Assembly (NCBI GenBank): GCA_947179155.2
Contig: OX359275.1
Location: 6,451,501 to 6,515,500, forward strand
Direction: 5' to 3'
DNA from: Hedera helix
Taxonomy: Eukaryota; Streptophyta; Magnoliopsida; Apiales; Araliaceae
Length of the DNA stretch: 64,000 nucleotides
Made by a program: the position numbers and the translations under genes
The notes under the pieces: model-generated
Databases searched by the model: none
Told to the model about the DNA's origin: nothing
What the model saw: only the letters and a program-made list of their open reading frames with translations
Part shown: positions 38,921 to 51,837 of the stretch, in pieces
How the letters are laid out: each line of letters begins with the position of its first letter
Numbering within the stretch: the stretch's first letter is position 1

Positions 38921-40897
38921 TTGGTATTAGAAGGAGGGCCTTCTAATATTTAGTAGAGTTTTCTTTCAACCACTCTTTGCAAAAACTTATATAGCGGCAT
39001 CATTACTGTCACCAAGTCACCATCATGAAGAAACACGCTCTTAATCACGTCAACTAACATACACTGACAAGTAGCGTCATTTTTTAAAAGTCCAGGATAA
39101 AAGGAAAACTCTTCAATTTTAGCAAAAAGAGTTTGTCAAACAATTTTTGGATTTGATAAGAGCCGAAGATAGCTTGTTATGCAAATGTGGAACACCTTTT
39201 CGATCAGGACGTTATGGCTCTCACCACACTCATAGGTCTTCTTCCTCTAATAGAAGTTTCAGCACTCAATCATCTGACTTAGATAGATACAGAAGAAAAA
39301 GAACGAGATCTCCTTCACAACATAGAAGTGGTGGTTAATGTCGAAGATGACGCTGAAGCTGCAACAGTTTTTCTGGGAAACATCTCCCTAAAGATCCTTT
39401 GAGGGGCACGTCAGAGTCAAGGAAGCAAATCTTACACATCTCCCTTCGATAAGGATCATAATGAAGTTAGGTTTGATAGATCCCTCAAAGTCTCAACCTT
39501 GGAGACATACGATGGAACAAGTGATTCTTATGACCATACTTATTCTTACGAACGTTTAATGTGTTTCTATGATCATAATGTTGTATGAAGGTGTCATCTT
39601 TCCATCTCTACCGTGAAGAAAACTGTTAGGGAATGAGATGGTCACACTTCTTCCTCGTTCCATCGGTTCATGGAAAGAAGTAAAACAATAATTTCACACA
39701 TGTTTCGGCAGCAACAGGAAACATATATGGAAATAGGATGACTTCACTGATTCAGGTGAGGTAGAAGTCAAACGAATCACCCATTTATGCCTTCAACAAT
39801 GCTCATGTCCCAATAGCAAAAGGCAAAGGAGTATAAAGACGAAGAAGGTGCAATTAGCACCATGAAGTCAGGTACATACTATAGAGACTTTGAATTAGTC
39901 CCCTTCGATAGATCTTTCATTAATTTTAAAATCCCTTACAACTTCTTTTTATTTAAAAGAAAAAAAGCTTCAAAGAATTGGGGGGCAGATACATGTTCGG
40001 ATGTACATGTTTGACATCGAATAAGGTGCAACTCAACATTCTATTGGATATGATCTGGCTGCACAAAGGAGGATAACGACTACAAAAATAAAGCTAAGTG
40101 TTTATATCCTCTCTCTATTAAATTAACTTATTTGTCACTTAATTTATTGCACGAATTTGAGCACATTATGTCATCACTTAATTACGAGAACATATTGTGT
40201 ACTCTGTCATATGTTATTCATGATGGCATAAAATTCATGTTCACAATTTTTTCTTAGTTTTTTAATTCTAAAAAACTTTCGAATCAGCTTTTATTTATCC
40301 ATATCATAATTATTTGTACATATACTGTGAACTTCCTCGAATCGGATAATATTTTATATAAAATACTATCTTCAGTTGAACATGACATCTTAAATACGAC
40401 TGTCATCTCTGAGCATATGAAAATTTTACTTGATGACCTAAAAACTCAAAATTACAAAAGACTGTCGAAATAGTGTCAATTGAGACATCTGCACCTTTTG
40501 TCTATGTCACTCTTTTTTGCATGACTCCTCATTTTTTGATCTAATAGTTTTAAAAGTTTATCATGTGAGGCTCTACAGGACAATCTAATGATCGAAGAGT
40601 AACTCTTCGAAATATAATTGGCAACTCGAATCCTTGATTTCCAAACGAGTTAAAGTCAATTTCTTACAAGTCCATATGAATTCAATAGATATCCATTAGT
40701 TCACACCTAAGCATACAGATCAATCTTTTTATAAGGAATAATTGCATTGCTTCTAAATTACGAGTTATCCATTCAATCATAAATTGAATTCCTTTTTGCC
40801 TGGGCTCTGCCATCAGTCCTAGAAGCATTCTGGGCTCCCAAAACCTTTTTCTTTACTCTACTCATTCACCTTCATATGCTGAAGGAGTGGAGGGTAA

Positions 40898-41342
40898 TGT
40901 TGGGCTGCGTATTTACTAGCGCAAATAGGCAGCTTATATTGCCTAGTGCGCTCACATAGGACTTCTAAATCCAATAGGCATGGGCTCACCACCTTGCCAC
41001 TTAAAATACTAACTAGTTACCTATTCAATACTAATTTATATTATAAATAAATTTTCAATAGGATCTCTACTATACAATTCCATTTAAGAATTGTAATCCT
41101 ATCAAGAAGATGTAACTACTATAAATACAAAGTGAATAATAGAGATACATGATATACACAATATTCTAGCATACTAAATATTTCTTATCTCCATTATTAA
41201 TACATCTTGAAATTTATTTTTACTTTTACATCGGAGATATCCCCCGACGCCTCAAGCCATTAAGTACTTTCTGATAGTTATTTCTATGCAAATTCATATT
41301 CAAGTCAGTAGTTAAACGGATGGACAAATTCGAACGTTAACA
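40898..41342 (+). repeat. 3' LTR of the decayed element
   Basis: 445 bp, TG...CA ends, polypurine tract immediately upstream. Divergence from the 5' LTR indicates an old insertion. Confidence 0.8.
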
Positions 41343-41619
41343 ATTATATAGTTAATGACTATAGTTGTATTCACAACTATTAAATCAATTTAACCAAATT
41401 TTTAAATTTTATAAATTAACTTCAAAAATCCAGAATAGAAGTTATTGCCGGAGTGAGGGAGTGAGATGTCTAATTACTTAAATAAAAGCAACCAACCCGT
41501 AACTTTAAAACTCATAATAGGTTCGCACTCGATTCTTTTCTTTTCTCTTATAGGAATGTATATATATCAATCATCATAGTATTTAGTTCTACAATACACA
41601 GTAACTAAACCAACTGCCT
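41343..41619. other. 3' flank of the NPF gene
   Basis: AT-rich sequence between the decayed element and the NPF stop codon. It should contain the 3' UTR. I did not see a canonical AATAAA signal on the minus strand close to the stop. Confidence 0.4.
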
Positions 41620-44600
41620 TCAAATTTTGATATCATTAAGCTCAACATCCAAGTCTGATTTTTCCTCGCCAATTATCATTCTGGTCTTGTATCGGTAACG
41701 CCGAGACACAACCAAAAAATATACCATATTCAGTACTCCCATTACTGCTATTAGGTAGTAAAAATAGTCCACTTTCCCAGCATTAATATCCTTTGTCAAC
41801 CAGTCAGGCTTACCATCTTTAGCCGTGGTATTGTGCACAACAGTTACCAAAAAGGTGCTAAGGTAATTAGCCCCAGCCACAGTTACAAAAAACAGTGAAT
41901 TAGCCAAACTTCTCATAGTCTCGGGAAACTCTCTGTAGAAAAATTCTATCTGCCCAATAATGTTGAATGCTTCAGCAAATCCCATTAGTATAAGTTGCGG
42001 CGCTAGCCACATGACTGTAATGGGTGCAATTCCATCCGGATTAGGGTGCACTATGGCCGAATCCCTTCTTTTTTTTTCAATTACTCCGGCAATAATCATT
42101 GATAAGATGGAGAAAATAATCCCGATGCCAATTCTTTGAAGAAGCGTGATTCCGCCTTCTAAGTTAGTGATTTTTCTTAACGATGGCACGATTATACGGT
42201 CGTACAATGGGATCCATAACCCTAATGTGATCATTGATATGACGGCTAATGATCCTGCTGGGATTTGAAAAGAGGGGCCTAAATGGCGGTTCATTTTCAA
42301 TGCTTGTGACACGGTGAATGTGCCTTGTTGTGCCATGGCTAAGAAGGAAATGATACCGGAAGCCCAAACGGGGATGATTTTTATTAGACATTTTACTTCT
42401 TCAATTTGTTGGATACTGCATAGTCTCCATGGGTTTTGCTTTGACCCATCAGGCCTGACTTCGCCATCCATTATTAAAACAGCTTTGTTTAAGAACCTGC
42501 ATAATCATGAACATATGGATTCAATTAGAAGATTTTTTTATAAATAACTAAAGTTTGGTAAATTTATTAAGACTTGATAACAAAGTGAACTACTAATAAA
42601 TAATTAAATAATACACCTAGTAGAAGTCACAAATAACGAGTGTCTGATGATGACATTTACTCAATTACTCCATAACCATTGATTGCACGTTTTCTTGAAG
42701 ATATATTAATTATAATGTCTGAAATTGATACTTTGTTAGCTTACTTCCAAATTCCACAAGAAAGTCCAAAACAAATAACGTTTTGCGTTGGGCATTGAAT
42801 TAAATACGTGAGCTGGCGAAGTTCATTTTCTTGTTCAGCTAATACTATTGATCCGAAAACGCTGTACTTCAAAATAAAGTAACACAACATAAAAGAACTG
42901 ATATTTTTATTTCATAAGTTTTCTTTCACCTGAATAATAAATAGATTCTACATTCATGTGAGAGAGCTTATGAAAATATTAAATTTTACTTGTATATATC
43001 AATTCTCTAAAAAAATAATTTTTGTTAAACCAAAAAATTTTAAAATCAACAATGTTATATATATACATCTAATTCATATATATTACCGTACAAAAAAGAA
43101 TGTCAAATATTTGCACATCCCAAGTTTACGTATCTTAGGGTTATATCACACAATAACATAACATATTATTTAGTACACCATAGTGCAGGTAAGACGTACA
43201 ACTATCAATTTAGTATGTGCATATAATCTTAAAAAAATTAAGTTCTAAAAACTTAAATTTTCAATTATTCTTACTATTATTTTCTTTTTATTCAATTAAT
43301 ATTTACCCTTGACGTACTCATCATCCGTGTACTATTGAGGTACTATATTGTCATTGATCAACGAGATTATTTCTTAATCAAGCAAAGTGTTATGAAAACG
43401 TAAATGTATATATATACTTTCAATGTGTACGTGCTGATTGAAGCAATATTGAGATATATCACCTGAACTGATCTGTTAGGGGCAGCTTATTCAATACAGA
43501 GGTCCCAATCATCAACGGTGGATCATAATAAACCCCACCATTACTCTCGCCGTCAGCCGGAAGCTTAAGTTTGCGCTTCTTGTAAGCCACGACAAGGCTT
43601 TCCGCAATGCCAGAAAACACACTCCCCTCCGGCTTGACGTATATGTACATTTTTGTGCCGATAAAGAACAACACAATTGAAAATACCATAAGTCCGGTGG
43701 GGATTCCGAAACCGATTATCCAACTGACGGTGTCTTGTATATAGACCACCACCGTGAGAGCAATGATAAGGACCACCGTGAAAGTGACATAGTACCAATT
43801 AAAGAAGCTGTTAATTCCTTTCCTTCCTTGATCAGTGGTTGCATCAAACTGGTCCAAACCAAAGGGGAGGCTGCATGGCCTTATTCCACCGGTGCCAACT
43901 GTCAGAAACCCTAACCCCAAGATCAAAAAACCCAGTTGAGAGCTTGTGGGACCCTTGCATTGATCAAGGTGGGATTGTTGTGGGGTGCATCGAGGTGGAT
44001 GCAGTTGAGGTATGGACACAATTAGGGTAAAGTTCACCATTCCCTATCAGATATAATTAATCATATCTACCGTCAAAAAAAATTAATTAATTAAATATGT
44101 TGACGTGAATCATACAAAATGAGTAACGTGACATCTAATTAAATGCTAGTAATATTTTTGGCAAATTCATCGTCTGATTAATGCATGCCAATAAAGCCAA
44201 CTAATTTATTCGCCCTAAGATTCCGGCATGGTGAAATGGAGTAAACGGTAAGTCGACATTAAGAACAAAAAGGTCACAACAACCACGCACCATTCTTTTA
44301 AGAAGAAGAAAAAAAGTTTCATTTTTTAATTTCTGTTCACATTTTTAGGACTTGAAGTCTTCCTTATAATTAATTAATTACTTATCACCAGGGGAAAAAA
44401 AATTCTACAGTCCTGTCTGCCGATTAAGTAGCAAACAACACCATTAACCTGAAGCTTGATTTTAATATCTGTGTAAGGAAGAATGTTCCTCATTCGTTAT
44501 CAACATAGCAGAATGAATGCAGCTTTTGAACCGCGTGCCTAGGATAGTTTCACTCATGATAGAGATTTTATTACCCCATTCCACAGAAGTATTTTTATTT

Positions 44601-45850
44601 TTCACTTCTTAACATTAATTTTTAAATTTTTTGGATGTAATATTTATAAAAATTCATTTAATGCTACTCTTTACCATAGTGAATATTACTAGTAAAGTAT
44701 CTGATACGAAATGTACTACTAATTACAAAATTGATATCTTCAAGACTCAAATAAATAATTTTATTGTTAGTATATTTATTACTCTATCTGTTTTAAATTA
44801 TAAGATTATTATTGATTTTCTATAAGTCAAATTGAGAAATTTTTAAACTCAAAATTGACATTATTCATTTAAATTTTGAAAATAATAAATCTTATAACTA
44901 GCTAGTAGTATTTTTTAATTAGTTTATGATATTCACGATTGGATTAACATAAACTAAATAAATTCATATCAATTTTGAGTTTGAAAATATTTAAAATTAA
45001 TTTTTAAGAAATTAATATTAATCTTATAATTTGAAACGGATGTAATATATTGATCATTAATACCACATATATAACTGAATATATGAAGGAAATAATATAG
45101 AAAGAGAGGAATATATATTAGGAAGGTGTACTATATGTACCAGAAGAGCAGCGAAGGAGGAGAAAGCAATGGTGCGAAACCTTCCGACATAGGCATCAGA
45201 GATGAAGGCGCCAAGGAGAGGGGCAAAGTTAGTAATACCTGACCAAATGTTAATCACATTTGAAGCGTAAACTTGGTCAATGTGAAACTGTGTCAACAAG
45301 AACACGTTAAAGTTGGCCAGCAGCCCAATCGTTGCTAATCTCTCAAAAGTTTCATTCCCTACCAAAAAAAAAAAAATCAATAAATAAAAACTAACGCCCC
45401 CATATAAATATATATTAATTAGTAGCTTTTAGCTTATATAATTTCCTCAATAAATCCGCCATATTTATTTTCATCAAAAACAAATACATAGTATACAGTC
45501 GACTATGGTGACTATTTTTGTTTTGTTATGACAACGGTTCAACAGTCACCATAACTCAAAAAAATTGACTGTGCACTACATATTGTCTATATATATATAT
45601 ATATAACACTTAATTTGTGTGTGAGATAAGAGAGACCCAATATGAAGGGCATGGACTTCCATCCACCGTGCTTTCTTTGAGTTGTCTTTGAAAAATCATC
45701 AACGGTGGAATTGTAAATTTCTTCATCAGAGTTATCATCATTTTCTGGTGACTTTGAAGAAGAGGAGGAGGATATGGGCAAGCATTTAGTGGAGCAACCA
45801 AGCCAAGAAGAGCGCAACTGCTTCTTCTTTTCCTCTACCTGATCCGCCAT
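41620..45850 (-). CDS. NPF2.13-like: NRT1/PTR family (NPF2-clade, NRT1.7-like) proton-coupled transporter
   Basis: Four exons on the minus strand: 45637-45850, 45141-45358, 43463-44043 and 41620-42496. All junctions are GT-AG, and the joined frame is 1890 nt (629 residues plus stop), normal for NPF proteins of ~600. The N-terminus is hydrophilic, with a serine/acidic stretch at residues 26-44. NETFER at 73-78 supplies the family's ExxER proton-coupling motif in the first membrane helix. Exon 2 has the NVINIWSG...LGAFISDAYVGRF region, exon 3 the GTGGIRPCSLPFGLDQFD region, and exon 4 carries PQLILMGFAEAFNIIGQIEF. Family knowledge predicts 12 membrane helices in the plasma membrane, coupling proton entry to nitrate or, in related NPF2 members, glucosinolate uptake. 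The NPF2.13 assignment rests on remembered similarity; the substrate is not provable here. Confidence 0.9.
42497..43462 (-). other. Intron 3 of the NPF gene
   Basis: 966 bp with donor GTGATA and acceptor ATGCAG on the minus strand. It is AT-rich with no gene inside. Parts of it are copied at 36899-37220 and 47140-47566, and the duplicate gene has ~12.8 kb of retrotransposons at the place of 43003-43410. Confidence 0.85.
44044..45140 (-). other. Intron 2 of the NPF gene
   Basis: 1097 bp, donor GTACAT, acceptor GATAG. Very AT-rich, without a recognisable feature. The duplicate at 60995-62070 keeps it with small indels, including a ~20-bp loss near 61200. Confidence 0.8.
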
Positions 45851-45940
45851 CTTCAGTTCTTATAAACTAATATAATTCCCAGAGCTAATATATACGTATA
45901 TAATGAAAGTAAAACTCTAGCTCCCTCTACTTCACCGGCC

Positions 45941-45952
45941 TATTTATTATAG
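45941..45952 (-). promoter_or_regulatory. Probable TATA box of the NPF gene
   Basis: Minus-strand CTATAATAAATA lies ~95 bp upstream of the start codon, a plausible distance for a short 5' leader. It is conserved at 62867-62878 in the duplicate. Confidence 0.5.
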
Positions 45953-46031
45953 TTTATCTCATCACAAATGTATATGTATATAATATACATATATATTTAG
46001 AGTGAGAGAGAGTATGTGTGAAAGAAGAAAG

Positions 46032-46190
46032 ATTATTCTATGGTCTTGGGTATGGCTACGTGGTGTTCCAGGACCATTTACATGATGCTATTTCAGCATA
46101 TATTGTAAAAGAGTCAATTGTGTATGCTGAAATGGCAATATATTAGTAGCCCGAGGAACCACGTGACGATATCCAAGACCACTGAATAAT
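46032..46190. repeat. Foldback element upstream of the NPF gene
   Basis: 159-bp imperfect inverted repeat. The outer arms are ATTATTCTATGGTCTTGG and CCAAGACCACTGAATAAT. A CACGTGG-type arm follows (TACGTGGTGTTCC with GGAACCACGTGA), and the inner arms are ATTTCAGCATA and TATGCTGAAAT. The loop is about GTAAAAGAGTCAATTG. It lies ~180-340 bp upstream of the start codon and could be a foldback MITE or a hairpin RNA. I saw no clear target-site duplication. Confidence 0.75.
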
Positions 46191-46645
46191 TACTCGTAAA
46201 AGAAAGGACGATGATGATCAAGGGCCTAACGTCAACAGATATAATTGAATACAAACTATAATGTTCACTCGCTTCTCTTTTTAGAAAAAAATATCATCAA
46301 CTTTTATCATCTGAAATACCATTAGTCAAGATAATACAAATTCACAGTTTCTGGTCTTCTTTTTAGGGATTAGAAATTAAGACAAGATTTAAGGTTTTAT
46401 CTTATTCTATTTTTAATATATAAATTTAAGGGCTAAGGACAAAATTGTCCTCCTAAGTTTGAACGAATATCTATTTGTCCCTCAAAAGACTCTGAAAATC
46501 ATTCTTTCGCTTCCAAGCTTTTTATAAAGGAGCTAACGTTAGTTTGACAGCACCCCTAACAATTCCAAACAAACAACAACAAAGTTGAGACTTAGTGATC
46601 CGACAGATTCAAAAGAATGTTCCCCAAGATGGGAAGAGGATTTAG
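46191..46645. other. Distal 5' flank of the NPF gene
   Basis: No gene seen. It holds the perfect 14-bp palindrome GGACAAAATTGTCC (46437-46450), conserved at 63260-63273. It is homologous to 63118-63458, and the homology stops where LTRs begin on both sides. Confidence 0.5.
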
Positions 46646-47010
46646 TGTAACGCTCCCAAATCCGAGTCCCTTGAACCACGGGTTCGATGCTCACGTTACT
46701 ATCATCACATTCATTCAATTTGAATAAAATAATAAAACTTAATTTATATTCATACATAACTATCACAGGTTCTACATACCTTTTACATACACATTCGTAC
46801 CTGACATATTACAAAAGATAAAATAATATTTTCATGACTCTATCACAATACATCTATTGTTTACTGACTTTTCTTTTTCCCTTGTTTGTACCCTATTCCT
46901 CGACCTGCTCAGGTTTATCTGAAATATCATGTTTAAAACAAAAGTGATCATAAAATAGCTCAGTAAGTATATAAGTAAATGATAACATGATATTTTAAAA
47001 TAGTGAATGA

Positions 47011-47043
<33 letters not shown>

Positions 47044-47047
47044 TACT
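46646..47047 (-). mobile_element. Truncated LTR
   Basis: It starts TGTAACGCTCCCAAATCCG directly after the NPF flank, in the style of the reversed LTR starts elsewhere in the window, and has the GAGC-rich CTCAGTAAGT region. It ends in an (ATT)n run (47011-47042) and is cut off where NPF exon 4 homology begins at 47048. No closing CA end or duplication is visible. The frames inside it are low-complexity. Confidence 0.6.
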
Positions 47048-47139
47048 TTTGTTGGATACTGCAGAGTCTCCATGGGTTTTGCTTTGACCCATCAGGCTTG
47101 ACTTCACCATCCATTATTAAAACAGCTTTGTTTAAGAAC
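47048..47139 (-). pseudogene. NPF pseudogene, exon 4 fragment
   Basis: Matches 42409-42496. The acceptor ATGCAG is kept at 47140-47145, followed on the right by intron 3 sequence to ~47566. The rest of exon 4 has been replaced by the truncated LTR. Confidence 0.85.
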
Positions 47140-48208
47140 CTGCATAATCATGAACATATGGATTCAATTAGAAGATTTATTTATAAATAACTAAAGTTTG
47201 GTAAATTTATTAAGACGTGATAACAAAGTGGACTACTAATAAATAATTAAATAATACACCTAGTAGAAGATTCAATTGCACGTTTTCAAATTACTCAAAT
47301 TCCACAAGAAAGTCCAAAACAAATAACGTTTTGCGTTGGGCATTGAATTAATTACGTGAGCTGGCGAAGTTCATTTTCTTGTTTAGCGAATACTAGTGAT
47401 CCGAAAATGCTGTACTTCATAATAAAGTAACACAACATAAAAGAATTGATATTTTTACGAGCAAAAGTGTTAATTTCATAAGTTTTCTTTCTCTTGAGTA
47501 ATAAATAGATTTTATGTTCATGGGAAAGAACTTATAAAAATATTAAATTTTACTTGTATATATCAATTAGGACAATTCTATTATTTAACAGCTTTCTTAT
47601 TTTATTTTATTTTCAAAATAGCTATAAGTATATTTACAAAAATATTCTTTTAATATTTAATCCATTTTCAAAAAAATATTACTATTATGCCAAAGCAATA
47701 ATCCAAATTGCAATAATAATTAAAATTAATAATGTTAATCTAAAACTATTAACTAATAATCTAAATACAAAACAATATTTAAAACTAATAATACTAGTAA
47801 AAAACTAGTAACTAATAATCTAAAAACCAAAACAATAATTAAAACTACAAAAATAATAACAATACAAAAATACTAATTAATAACTAAATATACCAAGTAC
47901 TAACAAACTAGATACAATATTTAAAACTATATAAAATAAATAATAATAATACATTAAATTAACAAGAAACATACCCGAAAGTATGAAATTCGCAGTCTGC
48001 CCACGTTCTCGACACCGAAAATTTTAACTAATGAGGTCCTTACTAAAAAGGTTCTCACACAAAAAGTTTATCACAAAATAAGAGGTACTTAATGTTTTGC
48101 AAAATAAAACATATGTTAGTGTGCCATATATAGGCTATGGAAAGGGGAAGTTTTTAGTAGGTGGACGATGTGGGACTAAAAAGAAAAAAAGAAGAACCGG
48201 GTAATACA

Positions 48209-48605
48209 TTACATCCCCCTTAAAAAAAATTTGGTCTTCCAAATTTTCAAATCAAAATCTCCAATCACTAAACTAAGTCTGTCTATCATGTTTCGTTCAC
48301 AAATTTATCAAAATTAGCCTCGAGTACTAAACCTCAAACAATACAAAGATCTCTCACCTTATTCTTTATCTCACTCCATAATTTCTCATATAATCCTCAA
48401 ACAACACAAATATTTTTACCTTATTCTATCTCCAAATTCTAAATTACTCCTCAAACAACACAAAGATTTTCACCTTATTCTATCTCCAAAATCTTAAATT
48501 TAGTCAAGACTATACCCACAGCTAACTCCCAAAATCACTCATTAGGAAATGTGTAGGTTATTCAACCCAACACACTACGAAGGGCCACCGTTCTGATACC
48601 ATCTC
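48209..48605 (-). other. 397-bp internal domain, copy 1
   Basis: Holds only a reversed purine tract (TCCCCCTTAAAAAAAA), a stretch with three repeated CTCAAACAACACAAA-like words, and the reversed primer site GTTCTGATACCA (48590-48601) four bases before the next LTR. No coding frame. Confidence 0.85.
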
Positions 48606-49972
48606 TGTAACACCCAGAACCAGTTATATGTTCGAAATGTCACACGCCGCAAGCCCGAAGGCTTGCAACGCAACAATATCAATAGCGCAGCCCAAACGAA
48701 AACATAATAATGAAACTCTCTTGAAACCAAACAATCTTTCATTATCAAAATTACACTAAGGTTCAATAATTAAATACTGAAAACATAACTTTGGAGACAC
48801 AGCTCCATTAAACAAAAGTCTTATCATAATTCTAAAATACTCATAAACTTCTTAAACTAAATATCTTCTGGTCATCCACAAAAGTATCAACAATGCTCGG
48901 CTCTAAATAATGTTTTCTGTAAAAATTAATGTAAGGGTGAACGATAAATCTCGCCAAGTAATAATCTTTACTATTTAGGTGGATCAAGTACAGTTTGCAA
49001 AACTTTTTTGAAATAACTTTTTGTTTAATAACAATAGTAAGCATACTTGTTGAAAACAATACTTATTTCACAATTCAAAATCACATAATCTCATTTTCTA
49101 AATCAAAATTCTATTTTGATACTTGATCCGAATTTTTAACAGAATATAATTGTAACATTTTTATTCAAATGGAAGCCTTAAATAAAGAATAATAATTTTT
49201 GAAACGATACATTTAGGCATCCGAATAATTACTAAAGCATACATAATTATAAACGAAAATTTTAAAATACTAAATAGCTCAGAAAGTCACTTACACTATA
49301 TAGTTCGAAAATACTAAACAGCTCGGAAAGTCACTTACACTATACAGATCGAAAATACTAAACAACTCGGAAAGTCACTTACCTCGATATTGCTGAACAA
49401 AAAATTAATAGTCGAACGATTCCTAAATATAAATTTAAAACAAATAAATGTCATTAGGACAATTCTATTATTTAACAGCTTTCTTATTTTATTTTATTTT
49501 CAAAATAACTATAAGTATATTTACAAAAATATTCTTTCAATATTTAATCCATTTTCAAACAAATATTACTATTATGTCAAAGCAATAATCTAAATTGCAA
49601 TAATAATTAAAACTAATAATGTTAATCTAAAACTATTAACTAATAATCTAAATACAAAACAATAATTAAAACTAATAATACTAATCAAAAACTAGTAATT
49701 AATAATCTAAAAATCAAAACAATAATTAAAACTACAAAAATAATAACAATACAAAAATACTAATTAATAACTAAATATACTAAGTACTAACAAACTAGAT
49801 ACAATATTTAAAACTATATAAAACAAATAACAATAATACATAAAATTAATAAGAAACATACCCGAAACTATGAGGTTCGCAGTCCGCCCACTTTCTCGAC
49901 ACCAAAAATTTTAACTAATGAGGTCCTTACTAAAAAGGTCCTCACACAAAAAATTTCTCACAAAATAGGAGG

Positions 49973-49977
49973 TACTT
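49973..49977. repeat. Target-site duplication TACTT, left copy
   Basis: Repeated at 54053-54057 on the other side of solo LTR 2. The uninterrupted site GGTACTTAATG is visible in the left LTR near 48086. Confidence 0.95.
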
Positions 49978-51107
49978 TGTGACGACCCCGAATCCAGGTC
50001 TCTTTTACCTCAGATCCGGTTCAACACGAGTACTATCTTTTTCTTATTATCCATGACTTACAACAACAATATAGTTGCTAAATAATCATTTATTTAAAAC
50101 TTTACAACATCTCTTTCTATTCCAGAATCGCAATCTTTATACATTCCTAGTATGTCTCAATATCATACATGATACGACATTCTATTACAATCAATTTGAG
50201 TATTTAACACTCATATTACATACCAGCTAATTCTTATACTACACAATCATTTACCTGTCCAATTCGGAATGATATCTACAATAGATATTTAGATCTTCAA
50301 TGAAAGTAATATGCTTTCCTGTTCCTTGTTCTTTATCGAGAACTTCAAATAACTTGCACTATCTGATAATGTTTGCTTTAAGTAAGAGTGAGCACGACGG
50401 CTCAGCAAGTTTAATAGTTACACATAACACATTACATGCTTCACATCATATACATGCTTTGCATCTTATTCCTTCATCATGTTTTCCGTATTAATAATAC
50501 TTCATACCCTCTTATGCATCACATACAATAATCAACTAGAACTTAGCAAATCATGCTTCAATCTTGTACATAATTTTCATGTAGCCATACCACATGCTGT
50601 TCATCTACCACAAACATCATCAATATAACTTCATATAATCAATTTAAATCACATTATAGCATATTAATGCACATAGGAGCAAGTTCTGAAAAACTTGTAT
50701 GGTTCGCTTCTACCATTTACGCTTATTTGCGTCTTTCGTCAACCTACAATTTATATATAAAATCGATATAATCATTAGTTACAATGACTATTAATTAGTC
50801 TTAACTTAAGACCTTAACTTTAATCTATTAACTTTTAAAATGGTCGATAAACGAACTTTTGACTTTTGGACAAAACCCTAGCCCAAAACATAATTCGGAC
50901 ATATCGGGTACGCTCCAACTTACGCCTTCACTACAAGTCCTCGTACGACCCACTTTTATTAAGTTGTCTAAATTAGTCATAAACGGACTACTTGCATTAG
51001 TTTAATTCAATTAAACTTTATTCTTTTACATAACTTAATGATTCGGACATTTAATAATGTACCAAATACCTCAAAATATTATCTACCTTTAATAATATAC
51101 AACTACC

Positions 51108-51560
51108 TTCAAATATTATTAACCACTTAATAATATTTAATCACTTATTAATATTATTAATCATTTAATAATATTTTAATCTCTTACTAATATTTTTAAT
51201 CATTTAATAATATTTAATCTCTTATTAATATTATTAATCATTTAATAATATTTTAATCTCTTATTAATATTATTAATCATTTAATAATATTTTAATCTCT
51301 TAATAATATTATAACCATTTAATAATATTTTAATCACTTATTAATATTATTAACCACTTAATAATATTTTAATCACATATTAATATTATTAATCATTTAA
51401 AAATATTTTAATCATGTATTAATATTATTAATCATTTAATAATATTTTAATTAGTTATTAATATTATTAACCATGTAATAATATTTTAAACATTTACAAA
51501 TGTTATTCATCATTTAATAACTTTTTAATCAAATACTAATATTATTGATAATTTAATAAT
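51108..51560 (-). repeat. ~39-bp hairpin array, about 11 copies
   Basis: Units of TTAATATTATTAA(T/C)CA(T/C)TTAATAATATT type with a TTAATC(T/A)C linker, homologous to 19702-20405 but shorter and more diverged. Confidence 0.85.
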
Positions 51561-51812
51561 ATTTTAATACACTTCAACTAATTCCAATAGTTAACTTTTT
51601 AATTGTGTTAACATTTGTCCTTATTTTATACATTTAGATACCATTAAGACACTAATAAACTCTACATATATTGGTTTAGTATTTAAACACATTCATTTTA
51701 CATGTATTTTAACTTAAATTTCCATAAAAACTCCGACTCGGATCGACCCGACCCGACCCAGACCGACCCAACCTGACTTGGACCAAATTTGCTCCCTGAG
51801 ACAGCGGTTTCA

Positions 51813-51837
51813 AGCGCCTAGGCACTTGGTAGGCGCT
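51813..51837. repeat. GC-rich inverted repeat of solo LTR 2
   Basis: AGCGCCTA and TAGGCGCT (8-bp arms) separated by 9 bp, just upstream of the ACCCTAATTTGGACTGCCC block that also follows the palindrome cluster of solo LTR 1. Confidence 0.7.

Larger units (their letters stand above)
38521..41342 (+). mobile_element. Decayed Ty3/gypsy-like LTR retrotransposon
   Basis: Two direct copies of a ~400-445 bp LTR (38521-38920, lacking its 5' start, and 40898-41342) flank ~2 kb. The 3' LTR begins TGTTGGGCTGCG after the purine tract GAAGGAGTGGAGGGTAA and ends GTTAACA. After the 5' LTR comes a degraded tRNA-Met primer site (TTGGTATTAG). Around 39480-39720 the translation matches the Ty3/gypsy gag pattern (LETYDGTSDSYDHTYSYERL, then a serine-rich/FHRFMERSK region) but has stop codons. 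A basic, serine-rich frame at 39147-39338 may be the gag N-terminus. I could not identify pol. Confidence 0.75.

Noticed and set aside
42958..43161. 67-codon frame inside NPF intron 3, and 44631-44825 inside intron 2
   Set aside because: AT-rich intronic sequence with no recognisable domain. The intron 2 frame is kept in the pseudogene simply by recent duplication.
43565..43798. Alternative-frame ORFs across NPF exons (both strands)
   Set aside because: They are shadows of the real NPF frame, which is supported by splice sites and family motifs.
46032..46190. Calling the foldback a microRNA gene
   Set aside because: Hairpin shape alone is not enough; no mature sequence, target or expression can be shown here, and a foldback MITE explains the structure as well.
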